In this document: in pieces, positions 8,315 to 15,429 of the stretch
How positions within the stretch are numbered: the stretch's first letter is position 1
Layout: every line of letters begins with the position of its first letter
Assembly (NCBI GenBank): GCA_964586865.1
Contig: CAZPJM010000056.1
Coordinates: 1 to 20,836 of the forward strand
DNA length: 20,836 nucleotides
From: REDI01 sp964586865
Lineage (GTDB): Bacteria > Myxococcota_A > UBA796 > GCA-2862545
Reading direction: 5' to 3'
Notes under the pieces: generated by a model
The model's input: the letters and a program-made list of their open reading frames with translations, nothing else
Told to the model about the DNA's origin: nothing
Database searches by the model: none
Position numbers and translations under genes: made by a program

Positions 8315-8995
8315 GTGATCGCCTTGTGGCTCGCCCTGCTCGCATCCGCCGCGCCCACCATCACCCTGAACGGCGCGGACATCTCGGCGGTGCGGGACCA
8401 GCGGTTCAGCGCGGTCGACGTGTGGATCGACGAAGACGGCACCGTCCACCTCACCTCGGATCGCTACGCCGTGAAGACGCCGGGTGGCGAGGCTGCGGCC
8501 GCCTCGGAGACCGAGGGCGGCCCCCAGGCCGATACGGATGGGGCGGCCGAGAGCACCGCGAGCGACCCGCCGCCGCGGGTCACCGGTCCCGAGCCCACCG
8601 CGGGGGTCCCGGCCTCCACCGGCGGCGAGGGCTCGGCCCGGCCGTCGCCCGCCGTCGCCCCCGGATCCTGGTGGCTCGCCACCGAGGACAACGGGTCCCG
8701 CGGGCACGAGATCCGCGTCTTCCTCAACGGCAACCTGGTCCAGACCGTCCGCTCGGGGGATCCCCAGGTCATCGAGGACGTGAGTCGCTACCTCGAGCCC
8801 GGCGCCAACCAGGTCCTCATCCAGACCTCGAGCGAGAACGCCGGCGGCGGCGGCCTGTACGTCTACCTGGGCGAGGGGAGGAACGAGGGCGGCACCGTCA
8901 CCCTGGAGCGGCCCACCATCCAGCATGGCCTCGGGCCCTCCCGGCGGGGCAACGACGTGCGTGAGTACAGCCTCATCGTGGCCGAGGACGGCTGA
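8315..8995 (+). CDS. Exported protein of unknown function
   Basis: I do not recognise a named family. The 226-aa product starts at GTG 8315 (GGAGG 4 nt upstream) with a short signal-like segment, MIALWLALLASAAP. A compact beta-rich N-terminal unit follows (ITLNGADISAVRDQRFSAVD, then VWIDEDGTVHLTSDRYAVK), which looks like a small repeated-strand module. Residues about 58-115 are a Gly/Ala/Ser/Pro-rich linker. The C-terminal ~110 residues (WWLATEDNGSRGHEIRVFLNG ... YLEPGANQVLIQTSSENAGGGGLYVYLGEG) look like a beta-sandwich, similar in layout to carbohydrate- or protein-binding modules that stabilise N-terminal strands. It lies 66 nt after secF in the same direction. Export to the periplasm is inferred from the signal. 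Confidence 0.8.
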   Translation: MIALWLALLASAAPTITLNGADISAVRDQRFSAVDVWIDEDGTVHLTSDRYAVKTPGGEAAAASETEGGPQADTDGAAESTASDPPPRVTGPEPTAGVPASTGGEGSARPSPAVAPGSWWLATEDNGSRGHEIRVFLNGNLVQTVRSGDPQVIEDVSRYLEPGANQVLIQTSSENAGGGGLYVYLGEGRNEGGTVTLERPTIQHGLGPSRRGNDVREYSLIVAEDG

Positions 8996-9299
8996 TCGGG
9001 GCGCTCCACCGCGCGGCGGATCTGCACACCGCCCCACCATGCGCCCACCCTGCAAGCCTGCAACCTCCCTCGACGATCCCGCCGCGCACGCCGTTGACGC
9101 GAGGGGGCTCGGATCCTGCGCTACAGTGCCAGCGAGGCGAAGGCCTCTCGATCCTCTCCATGCCCCTCCTCCCTCTCCCCCTCCCCAGCCACCTCGGCGG
9201 CGATCCCTTCGCTGTCGGGCTCGTCGTCGCCTCCACCCCCCGGGCGCCCCGCGTGCGTCCGGTCCCGGGCCGGGCGGGCGACGGGACCAGGAGTGCCCC
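8996..9299 (+). promoter_or_regulatory. phoH: 304-nt gene-free leader region of phoH
   Basis: No convincing gene lies here; the open frames have codon patterns unlike the neighbours. Three elements are visible. TTGACG at 9094-9099 is followed 22 nt later by TACAGT at 9122-9127, a possible but over-spaced promoter. A C-rich, G-poor tract runs from 9144 to 9195 (33 C, 12 T, 4 A, 3 G), striking in DNA where G and C are otherwise balanced, and it resembles a Rho-loading (rut) site. Finally, a 7-bp stem at 9261-9288 abuts the phoH ribosome site. Together they suggest a long regulated leader, but this is inference. Confidence 0.4.
9261..9293 (+). promoter_or_regulatory. phoH: Hairpin abutting the phoH Shine-Dalgarno
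   Basis: GGTCCCG at 9261-9267 pairs exactly with CGGGACC at 9282-9288, enclosing a 14-nt loop. The Shine-Dalgarno AGGAG (9289-9293) begins at the next base, 6 nt before the GTG start. The stem therefore could stack against or limit access to the ribosome site. Whether it forms in vivo is unknown. Confidence 0.35.
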
Positions 9300-10661
9300 G
9301 TGAGCGTGTCCAACCTGGCGACCGAGCGCGCCCCCAAGCGGATCTTCGTGCTCGACACCAACGTCCTCCTGTACGACCCCGGGGCGCTCTACGTCTTCGA
9401 CGAGCACGAGGTGGTGGTCCCCATGACCGTCATCGAGGAGGTGGATCGGTTCAAGAAGGACCTGAACGAGACCGGTCGGAATGCGCGCACCGTCTCGCGC
9501 TACCTGGACGGCATGCGCGAGCGTGGCTCCCTGGCCGACGGGGTCGAGCTGGACGACGGGGGCCTGGTCCGGGTGGACTTCGCGATGGAGCCCGGCCTCA
9601 TCCCGGCGAGCTGGGGCGGGGACACCAATGACAACCGCATCCTGCAGACGGTGGCCACCCTGGCGCGCCGCTACCAGGATCGCCCGGTCACCCTCGTCAC
9701 CCGCGACACCAACATGCGGCTCAAGTGTGACGCCCTCGGCATCGACGCCGAGGACTACCAGCACAGCCGCATCGACGTGGACGAGCAGTACACGGGCGTC
9801 CAGGAGATGACGGTCCCCGCCGACTTCATCGACGAGTTCTACCAGAACGGCACCCAGCCCCTGGATCCCGCCGGGATCTTCTACCCCCAGCAGTTCGTGG
9901 TGCTCACCGCCGACGATGGCAGCAACAAGAGCGCCATGGTCCGGGTGGACGGCCGCAAGCAGCGGTTCAAGCTGGTGGGCCGCCACAAGGAGGGCACCTG
10001 GGGGATCTTCGCCCGGAACAAGGAGCAGCTCTTCGCCATGGAGCTCCTCCTGGACAACAGCGTCAAGCTGGTGACCCTGAACGGGGTCGCCGGGACGGGC
10101 AAGACCCTGTTGGCCCTGGCCTGCGGCCTCAAGCTCACCGCCGACGATCAGGCCTACCGGCGCATGCTGGTCAGCCGGCCCATCTTTCCCTTGGGCCGCG
10201 ACATCGGCTTCCTGCCCGGCGACATCGAAGAGAAGCTCAACCCCTGGATGAAGCCCATCTTCGACAACCTGGAGCTCATCGTCCAGACCACCCGCGAGGT
10301 GGGGCGCGGCAAGCGCAATCCCGAGCCCCAGTTCCAGTACCTGCTGGACCAGAAGATCATCGTGGTGGAGCCCCTGACCTACATCCGCGGCCGGAGCATC
10401 CCGAAGCAGTTCCTCATCATCGACGAGGCCCAGAACCTGACCCCCCACGAGGTCAAGACGGTCCTCACCCGCGCCGGCGAGGACACCAAGATCGTCATGA
10501 CGGGCGATCCCTACCAGATCGACAACCCCTACGTGGACGCCCTCTCGAACGGGCTCACCTACGTCATCGAGCGCTTCAAGGACGCCCACCTCGCCGGGCA
10601 CGTGACCCTGCGCAAGGGGGAGCGCTCGCCGCTGGCCGAGCTGGCCACCCGGGTGCTGTGA
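9300..10661 (+). CDS. phoH: PIN-PhoH family ATPase (PhoH2/YlaK type)
   Basis: This 453-aa protein joins an N-terminal PIN nuclease domain (about residues 14-150) to a C-terminal PhoH ATPase (about 245-450). This is the layout of mycobacterial PhoH2, reported as an ATP-dependent RNA helicase/RNase, and of B. subtilis YlaK. PIN acidic residues are visible in FVLDTNVLLYDP (Asp19), VIEEVDRFK and TRDTNMRLKCDALGI. The ATPase has Walker A GVAGTGKT (262-269, Lys268), Walker B FLIIDEAQ (Asp375, Glu376) and TGDPYQIDNPYVD, which resembles motif III. The frame is open far upstream, but the GTG at 9300 has AGGAG 6 nt before it and begins directly ahead of the PIN domain. Its likely job is RNA turnover under stress; the substrate is unknown. 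Confidence 0.94.
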   Translation: MSVSNLATERAPKRIFVLDTNVLLYDPGALYVFDEHEVVVPMTVIEEVDRFKKDLNETGRNARTVSRYLDGMRERGSLADGVELDDGGLVRVDFAMEPGLIPASWGGDTNDNRILQTVATLARRYQDRPVTLVTRDTNMRLKCDALGIDAEDYQHSRIDVDEQYTGVQEMTVPADFIDEFYQNGTQPLDPAGIFYPQQFVVLTADDGSNKSAMVRVDGRKQRFKLVGRHKEGTWGIFARNKEQLFAMELLLDNSVKLVTLNGVAGTGKTLLALACGLKLTADDQAYRRMLVSRPIFPLGRDIGFLPGDIEEKLNPWMKPIFDNLELIVQTTREVGRGKRNPEPQFQYLLDQKIIVVEPLTYIRGRSIPKQFLIIDEAQNLTPHEVKTVLTRAGEDTKIVMTGDPYQIDNPYVDALSNGLTYVIERFKDAHLAGHVTLRKGERSPLAELATRVL

Positions 10662-10689
10662 TGGGCCCGAGCTCGGTACCGGGGGCGCG

Positions 10690-11436
10690 GTGAGCGACCG
10701 TATCGAGGGACGCAACCCGGTGGTGGAGGCGCTTGCTCGGGGGCGCCGCCGGGTCCTCCGGATCCACCTGGACGCGGGGGCCCGGCCCGACGCGCGGATC
10801 CGCCGGATCCAGGATCTCGCCCGGGCGGCTGGGGTCGAGGTGCGGCCCACCCCCCGTGCCGAGCTGGACCGGATGGCCGAGGGGCGCGTTCACAACGGCG
10901 TCATCGCCGAGGCCGAGCCCCTGCCATCCCTCACCACGGCCCAGCTGCTGGACCGGGCCTTCGCCTCGGGGGCCGATCCGCTGGTGCTGCTGTGTGGCGA
11001 GCTGGCCTATGAGCACAACCTGGGGGCCATCCTCCGCAGCGCTCTCGGCTTCGGGGTGCACGGGGTCGTCCTGCCCACCCGACGGGGGGCGGGCCTGACG
11101 CCGGTGGTTCAGCGGGTGGCCATGGGGGCCGCCGAGGAGATCCCGGTGGTGCGGGAGAGCTTCCACTCGGCGGCGAAGCACCTGAAGAAGGCGGGCCTGC
11201 CGCTGGTGGCGGCCGACATGGACGGTGAGCCCCTGGGGACGGCCCGCCTGGCCGGTCCCCTCTGCCTGGTGCTGGGCGGCGAGGGGGGCGGGCTCACCTC
11301 GAGCCAGCGCCAGCGGTGCGATGCCTCGGTGTCCATCCCACTGGCAGGGGGGCTCGAGTCGCTGAACGTCAGCGTGGCCACCGCGGTGCTGCTCTACGAG
11401 AAGCGTCGGCAGGACGGCTGGTTCGAGCCCGGCTGA
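10690..11436 (+). CDS. rlmB: RlmB-like 23S rRNA 2'-O-ribose methyltransferase (SpoU/TrmH family)
   Basis: This is a SAM-dependent 2'-O-methyltransferase with a knotted SPOUT fold. The 248 aa are close to E. coli RlmB (243), which methylates G2251 of 23S rRNA. Residues about 5-75 form the substrate-binding N-terminal domain (IEGRNPVVEAL ... VHNGVIAEAEP). The three catalytic motifs are HNLGAILRSA (Asn110, Arg116), LVLGGEGGGL (about 195-204) and IPLAGGLESLNVSVATAVLLYE (about 217-238). The usual Asp-Pro before motif 1 is Tyr-Glu here. GTG at 10690 is the start, 28 nt after phoH; the ribosome site is only a G-run. The RlmB rather than TrmH or TrmL assignment rests on the N-terminal domain and overall length. 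Confidence 0.87.
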   Translation: MSDRIEGRNPVVEALARGRRRVLRIHLDAGARPDARIRRIQDLARAAGVEVRPTPRAELDRMAEGRVHNGVIAEAEPLPSLTTAQLLDRAFASGADPLVLLCGELAYEHNLGAILRSALGFGVHGVVLPTRRGAGLTPVVQRVAMGAAEEIPVVRESFHSAAKHLKKAGLPLVAADMDGEPLGTARLAGPLCLVLGGEGGGLTSSQRQRCDASVSIPLAGGLESLNVSVATAVLLYEKRRQDGWFEPG

Positions 11437-11467
11437 GGCGGCCCGGGGGCGGCGTCGGGGATGCGGG

Positions 11468-12187
11468 TCAGGAGGCCGGCGGGGGTGGGGCGTCGGTGGG
11501 GGCCCACAAGAGGGCCTCGAGCCGGCGCCGGGCGTGGCGGGCGTCCTTCTTGAGGCGCTTGACGTGCCGGGTGCGGACCTGACCCCGCTCGACCACCGCG
11601 AGCAGGGCATCGTCCACGTCGGACAGGATGCGGCGGGCATCTTCGAGGAAGGCGGGGCTGACCCCGGTCTTGATGGCGTCGTGCTCGAGGTCGGTGAGGA
11701 CGTCCAGGAGACGGGCCAGGTGCCGCCGGCACTTCTTGCGGCCCTTGGCGTCGGCCCGCTTGACCCGGCGGCGGCAGCGCTGGGCCAGCTCGGCGGTCTG
11801 CTGGAGCCGACGGGCCAGCGCGAGACCCCGGCGGCGGCCTTGGGGGGGCTCGGGCGGGTCGCCGTGGATGGCGGGGGGGCCCTCCGGCGAGGAGGAGGCT
11901 TCCGGCTTGGCAGGGTCGGCGTCGGCGTCGGGGTCCGGGGCCAGGGCGAGGACCCGTCCGCCGGAGGCGACCCCCACGCCCACGGGGCGGCCATCGGCCT
12001 GCCCGGCCCGCTGGGCCGCGCGCACGATCCGCTCGGCGACGGGAAGGGGAACATCGGCCCGGGCGGCCAGGGCCTCGGCCCCGGCACGGCGGACATCGTC
12101 CAGCGTCACCACGCCGGCGCGGGCCAGGCGATCGGTGAGATCCGCGTCCAGGCCGGCATCGACCAGGGCGGAGACGGGGACGGGCAT
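11468..12187 (-). CDS. Helix-hairpin-helix protein of unknown function
   Basis: The 239-aa product starts at an ATG with AGGAG 6 nt upstream (minus strand). An upstream extension of this frame overlaps gshA and looks like a shadow. Residues about 6-55 (ALVDAGLDADLTDRLARAGV ... LPVAERIVRAAQRAG) fit the helix-hairpin-helix fold seen in RNA polymerase alpha-CTD and NusA, which often binds nucleic acid or proteins. A Pro/Asp/Glu-rich linker spans about 75-115. The C-terminal half is predicted all-helical and strongly basic (QRCRRRVKRADAKGRKKCRRH, KRLKKDARHARRRLEALL). It lies 70 nt downstream of gshA on the same strand and may share its transcript. I do not know its function; nucleic-acid binding is a reasonable inference. 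Confidence 0.8.
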   Translation of the reverse strand: MPVPVSALVDAGLDADLTDRLARAGVVTLDDVRRAGAEALAARADVPLPVAERIVRAAQRAGQADGRPVGVGVASGGRVLALAPDPDADADPAKPEASSSPEGPPAIHGDPPEPPQGRRRGLALARRLQQTAELAQRCRRRVKRADAKGRKKCRRHLARLLDVLTDLEHDAIKTGVSPAFLEDARRILSDVDDALLAVVERGQVRTRHVKRLKKDARHARRRLEALLWAPTDAPPPPAS

Positions 12188-12257
12188 CGACGACTCCTCT
12201 CGGGGCCGTGACGGTATCGCGTCGGCCTGGTGACGGCCAGATCCGCGAAGCCCCGGG

Positions 12258-13589
12258 TCAGCCCGCGGCGCGTGCCGCGGTGAGGGGGCGCCAGGTGTGG
12301 TCGTCGATGATGGCGTCCAGATCCCGACCCGCCTCGAAGGCCTCGAGGACCTCGCGGGCCGGGCAGCGCCCACGGTCGAGCTGGGCCTCGAGGGGGTGGA
12401 GCAGGTGGCGATCATGGGGCGCGCACGCATCCAGCGCCCGACCCGCCAGGGCCACCACGTCGCGGGCCCAGTCGAGCACCGGCCGGCCCGAGATGGTGCC
12501 CTGCAGGCCGTGCCGGCAGGCCTGGTCGAAGCGCTCCTCCTTGGTCCCACCCGCCACGAAGTCCTTGGCGAGGTGGAGGGTCTCCTCGAGGGTGGCGTCG
12601 CAGTAGAAGAGGCCCTCCCACAGGGCGCAGAAGGCGCCGGCCAGCGGCATGGGCACGCAGTCGGCGCCCCGGACCTCGATCTGCTTCTTCACCCGGACCT
12701 CGGGGAAGACCGAGGTCATGTGCAGCTCCCAGTCGTCCCAGGTGGGGAAGCGGCCGTCCAGGCCCTCCTCCATCCAGGAACGGAAGCTCAGACCCTGCCC
12801 CGAGACGTACCCGCCGTCCTGCTGGATGAACATCATGGGGACATCGAGGAGGTAGTCGATCCAGGCCTCGTAGGAGAAGGCGCGGTCGGCGGGGATGCCG
12901 GTCCGGTCCGGGTCGGTCCGGGTCCAGATGTGCCCCCGCCAGCTCATGAAGCCCGACGGGCGCCCCTCGGCCAGGCTGGAGTTGGCGAACAGCGCCGTGG
13001 TCATGGGGGCGAGCTGGCTGGACAGCTTCATCTTCCGGGCGCAGTCCTCCTCGTCGAGGAAGTCGAAGCTCACCTGGATGGCGGCGGTGCCCTTCATCAT
13101 GTGGTGCGCCAGATCCCCCATCTTGATCATGTGCTCGCGCATCTGGACGTAGCGGCCCTTGGGCACCCACTCGATGTCCGCGATGCGGGCCCGGGGGGTG
13201 AAGCCGAGGAAGACCTGCCGGGCGGCGTGCCCGCCCACGGCCAGGACCTCCTGGGTGGCGCGGTTGAAGGCCTCCCCCTCTTCGATGCAGTCGATGACGC
13301 GCCGGTGGGGTCGGCCCGACAGCTCCCACTGACAGCCCGGCTCGAGGGTGATGCTCGCGCCCCCGCGGGCGGTGGCGACGAGGTGGGGACCCTCGTGGAT
13401 GGGCTCCCAGCCCCGGGCCACGAAGCGCTCGAGCATCCAGCGGATGCCGCGCGGCGCCCCGTAGGTGAGTGGAGCACCGTGCTCGTCGAGCAGATGGCGC
13501 TCGAACTCGGCGCCCACGAGCCAGCCGTCCCTGGGGCGGCCGTAGCTGGCGAAGGTGTCGAGGAGCGCGGTGCGATCGAGGCGGTTCAT
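12258..13589 (-). CDS. gshA: Glutamate-cysteine ligase, GCS2 (plant/alphaproteobacterial) type
   Basis: This enzyme joins glutamate and cysteine, the first and limiting step of glutathione synthesis; EgtA of ergothioneine synthesis belongs to the same superfamily. The 443-aa length fits the plant/Rhizobium class. Recognisable segments are VGAEFERHLLD (about residues 26-36), ITLEPGCQWELSG, KGRYVQMREHM, MKGTAAIQVSFDFLDEEDCARKMKL, ALFANSSLAEGRPSGFMSWRGHIWTRTDPDRTGI and FPEVRVKKQIEVRGADCVP. The ATG at 13589 starts MNRLDRTALLDTF. No Shine-Dalgarno precedes it, and the next upstream in-frame ATG (13754) would overlap the divergent lipoprotein start. No gshB is in the window. The ligase family is firm; product (glutathione versus related thiol) is inferred. 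Confidence 0.92.
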   Translation of the reverse strand: MNRLDRTALLDTFASYGRPRDGWLVGAEFERHLLDEHGAPLTYGAPRGIRWMLERFVARGWEPIHEGPHLVATARGGASITLEPGCQWELSGRPHRRVIDCIEEGEAFNRATQEVLAVGGHAARQVFLGFTPRARIADIEWVPKGRYVQMREHMIKMGDLAHHMMKGTAAIQVSFDFLDEEDCARKMKLSSQLAPMTTALFANSSLAEGRPSGFMSWRGHIWTRTDPDRTGIPADRAFSYEAWIDYLLDVPMMFIQQDGGYVSGQGLSFRSWMEEGLDGRFPTWDDWELHMTSVFPEVRVKKQIEVRGADCVPMPLAGAFCALWEGLFYCDATLEETLHLAKDFVAGGTKEERFDQACRHGLQGTISGRPVLDWARDVVALAGRALDACAPHDRHLLHPLEAQLDRGRCPAREVLEAFEAGRDLDAIIDDHTWRPLTAARAAG

Positions 13590-13752
13590 GGAGGGCCTGG
13601 GGAGGTAGGTCGCCGATGAGCCCCTAGCCCACTGCACCGGGGAGCAGCACGCCACCCCGTCAACAGTGCGTGTCCCCGTGGTCGACCCCGGTCGGATCTC
13701 GCCATCGATGCGACGATACGGTAAGGAGAGGATCACACGGCAGGAGGTCTGC
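13590..13752. promoter_or_regulatory. Divergent intergenic region gshA / redoxin lipoprotein
   Basis: This 163-nt region separates two genes linked to thiol chemistry. On the minus strand TTGACG (13663-13658) is followed 21 nt later by TGCAGT (13636-13631), resembling the pair seen before phoH. On the plus strand, TACGGT at 13717-13722 could be a -10 for the lipoprotein gene, whose ribosome site AGGAGG is at 13742-13747. None of these has a standard 17-nt promoter spacing. Confidence 0.3.
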
Positions 13753-14418
13753 ATGCGCCACGTCCGTCACCTGGGAGCCAGCCTCTTCACGCTGCTCGCC
13801 ACCGCGGGCTGCGTTCCCGAGCTGACCTCTCCGGACCTGCGGCTCACCGACTGGGCCTGCCCGGAGAACGACTGGACCTGCGAGATCCCCGGCCGCTCCG
13901 TGGCCGAGGCGCCCGAGTACGGCTTCTTCCCCGGCCAGGTGCTGCCCCCGGGCCGCATGGTCGACCAGCACGGCAAGGAGGTCGACCCCTGGCAGTTCTA
14001 CGGCCACGTGGTCGTCCTGGATGTGAGCACCATGTGGTGCGCGCCCTGCCGGGAGCTGGCCTGCTACACCGAGGACACCTGGCAGTCCTACAAGGACCAG
14101 GGGATGATCTACCTGACCGTCATCCCCCAGGACGCCCACGGCGACATCCCGGACGAGGCCGACCTGCAGACCTGGGCCGAGCAGTTCGACGTGACGGCCC
14201 CCATCCTCTCCGACCCCGAGACGACCTGGTCGCGCGACGCGAGCCCGCTGGGGCAGTACCCGGTCGTCCTGGTGACCGACAAGACCCTCACCGTCAGCCG
14301 GCGGGTCGAGGTCACCGGCGACATCTCCGCGGTGGACCACACGGTCCGGGCCGAGGTCGAGTCCCTGCTGGGCATCGAGCCGCTGGCCCAGGACCCCATC
14401 AGCGTCTGCACCGACTGA
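13753..14418 (+). CDS. Thioredoxin-fold (TlpA/ResA-like) lipoprotein
   Basis: The 221-aa protein has a short lipoprotein signal ending in LLATAGC (Cys20), so it is probably anchored in the envelope. The thioredoxin-like domain spans about residues 60-210, with the redox motif WCAPC (Cys96, Cys99) after VVVLDVSTM and a cis-Pro-like YPVVLVTD later. More cysteines at WACPENDWTC (between about 35 and 43), Cys103 and near the C-terminus (VCTD) could form structural disulphides. ATG 13753 has AGGAGG 5 nt upstream; an in-frame ATG at 13666 gives a tail with no signal. The role is probably thiol-disulphide exchange on exported proteins, or an AhpC/TSA-related peroxidase role; the CxxC favours the former. 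It converges with the parvulin gene with only 4 nt between stops. Confidence 0.88.
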   Translation: MRHVRHLGASLFTLLATAGCVPELTSPDLRLTDWACPENDWTCEIPGRSVAEAPEYGFFPGQVLPPGRMVDQHGKEVDPWQFYGHVVVLDVSTMWCAPCRELACYTEDTWQSYKDQGMIYLTVIPQDAHGDIPDEADLQTWAEQFDVTAPILSDPETTWSRDASPLGQYPVVLVTDKTLTVSRRVEVTGDISAVDHTVRAEVESLLGIEPLAQDPISVCTD

Positions 14419-14422
14419 GGCG

Positions 14423-15319
14423 TCAGGGTGGGGGACGGCCGTCAGCAGGGTCGGTGTCGCCCCGCTCGGTGGGGCTGGCGATGGCCTCGACCGCCGCGTC
14501 GGGCAGCGGGGCATCGATGGGCAGCCGACGGATGAGGTGCACGCCGTAGGGCGTCTCGACCACCCCGCTGGTCTCGCCGGGCGCGAGGGCGAAGGCGGCG
14601 TCCTCGAAGGCGGGCACGAGCTGGCCCGGCGCCACCAGCCCCAGGTCCCCCCCGTTGAGGGCCGCCGAGGGGTCGTCCGAGTAGCGGCGTGCCACCTCCT
14701 CGAAGGGGGTGCCGGCCTCGAGGGCGGCCCGGGCCTCGGCCAGGCGGGCGCGGGCCTCTTCCGGGGTGCGGGCAGTGGTGGCCCGCCAGGCCTCGCGGTG
14801 GCTGATCTGGACGTGGGCGAAGCGCCCCTCCATGACCGGGTCGCGCCGCACCACGTGGTAGCCGAACGGGGTGCGCACCAGGGGGGCCAGCGCCCCGGGG
14901 GCGACCGAGGCCACGGCCTTCTCGAAGTCGGGCACCATCGTGCCGGTGGCGTAGACCCCGAGTCCGCCCCCCCGCGGCGCGGAGGGGCCGTCGGAGTGGG
15001 CCCGGGCCAGCTCCTCGAGGGGGGTGCCAGCGGCGGCGCGCGCGTGCAGCTCCGCGGCCAGGGAGCGGGCCTCGGCCTCGGATCGGGTGACGCCGGGCGG
15101 GGCGCCCACGGCCCCGGCCCAGGCCACGAGGACATGGGTGGCGGCGTAGCGGGGCTGGTCGGGCTCGATCTCGGGGACCGGCGGCGGGCCGGGAGGGGTG
15201 GGGTCCGTGTCCGGCGTCTCGGCGGCTGCGGGAGGCCCGGCCGGATCGACGGGCTCCACGTCGGTGGGGGTGGAGGAGGTCACGCACCCGGCGAGCAGGC
15301 CTGGCAGGAGAAGCCGCAT
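14423..15319 (-). CDS. Lipoprotein with two tandem parvulin (PpiC) domains
   Basis: This is a predicted envelope peptidyl-prolyl isomerase/chaperone. The 298-aa precursor has a very short signal with a good lipobox, LLAGC (Cys12). A Pro/Thr/Asp-rich linker follows (about residues 13-55), then two parvulin-type rotamase domains (about 57-160 and 165-267). Both carry the usual landmarks: HVLV/HVQISH, EELARAHSDGPSA/EEVARRYSDDPSA, GGGLGVYATGTMVPDFE/GGDLGLVAPGQLVPAFE and FGYHVVRR/YGVHLIRR. The layout recalls the two PPIase domains of SurA, but without its chaperone N-domain. ATG 15319 lacks a Shine-Dalgarno; a GTG seven codons upstream (15340) would give a more normal signal length. It may help fold outer-membrane or secreted proteins, like its neighbours. 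Confidence 0.9.
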   Translation of the reverse strand: MRLLLPGLLAGCVTSSTPTDVEPVDPAGPPAAAETPDTDPTPPGPPPVPEIEPDQPRYAATHVLVAWAGAVGAPPGVTRSEAEARSLAAELHARAAAGTPLEELARAHSDGPSAPRGGGLGVYATGTMVPDFEKAVASVAPGALAPLVRTPFGYHVVRRDPVMEGRFAHVQISHREAWRATTARTPEEARARLAEARAALEAGTPFEEVARRYSDDPSAALNGGDLGLVAPGQLVPAFEDAAFALAPGETSGVVETPYGVHLIRRLPIDAPLPDAAVEAIASPTERGDTDPADGRPPP

Positions 15320-15388
15320 GGGCGGCGAGTAGCCCGTCCACGCAGACCGGGCCGCCCTCGGGGCGGTGCCCCACGCTGGTCCGCATCG

Positions 15389-15409
15389 GTCACGAGGGAT
15401 GCGGGCTAG
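15389..15409 (+). repeat. 21-bp repeat, copy A, upstream of protease gene
   Basis: This 21-nt stretch shares 19 of 21 bases with copy C (16723-16743), including the full 13-nt core GGATGCGGGCTAG. It ends 20 nt before the protease ATG and just overlaps the hexamer TAGGCT (15407-15412), which could act as a -10 element. Copies B and C lie at the other side of the gene. Confidence 0.75.
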
Positions 15410-15429
15410 GCTCGTCGGCCGGAGGCTCC

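Noticed and set aside
8925..9299. Upstream in-frame extension of phoH
   Set aside because: It overlaps the previous gene's end, is Pro/Arg/Ser-rich, and the GTG at 9300 has a good ribosome site right before the PIN domain.
6854..9361. 835-codon minus-strand frame across secF and the phoH leader
   Set aside because: It overlaps firm plus-strand genes and its protein is Gly/Asp/Val-rich shadow sequence.
11455..11472. GGGATGCGGGTCA, similar to the 21-bp repeat core
   Set aside because: Only 11-12 bases match and CTAG is missing; it is probably chance.
12188..12550. N-terminal extension of the helix-hairpin-helix gene into gshA
   Set aside because: An ATG at 12187 has a good AGGAG, and the extension lies over the conserved end of gshA in another frame.
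12897..12927. Short direct repeats of GGTCCGG/GGTCGGTCCGGG
   Set aside because: They fall in the conserved TRTDPDRTGI segment of glutamate-cysteine ligase and are explained by codon bias.
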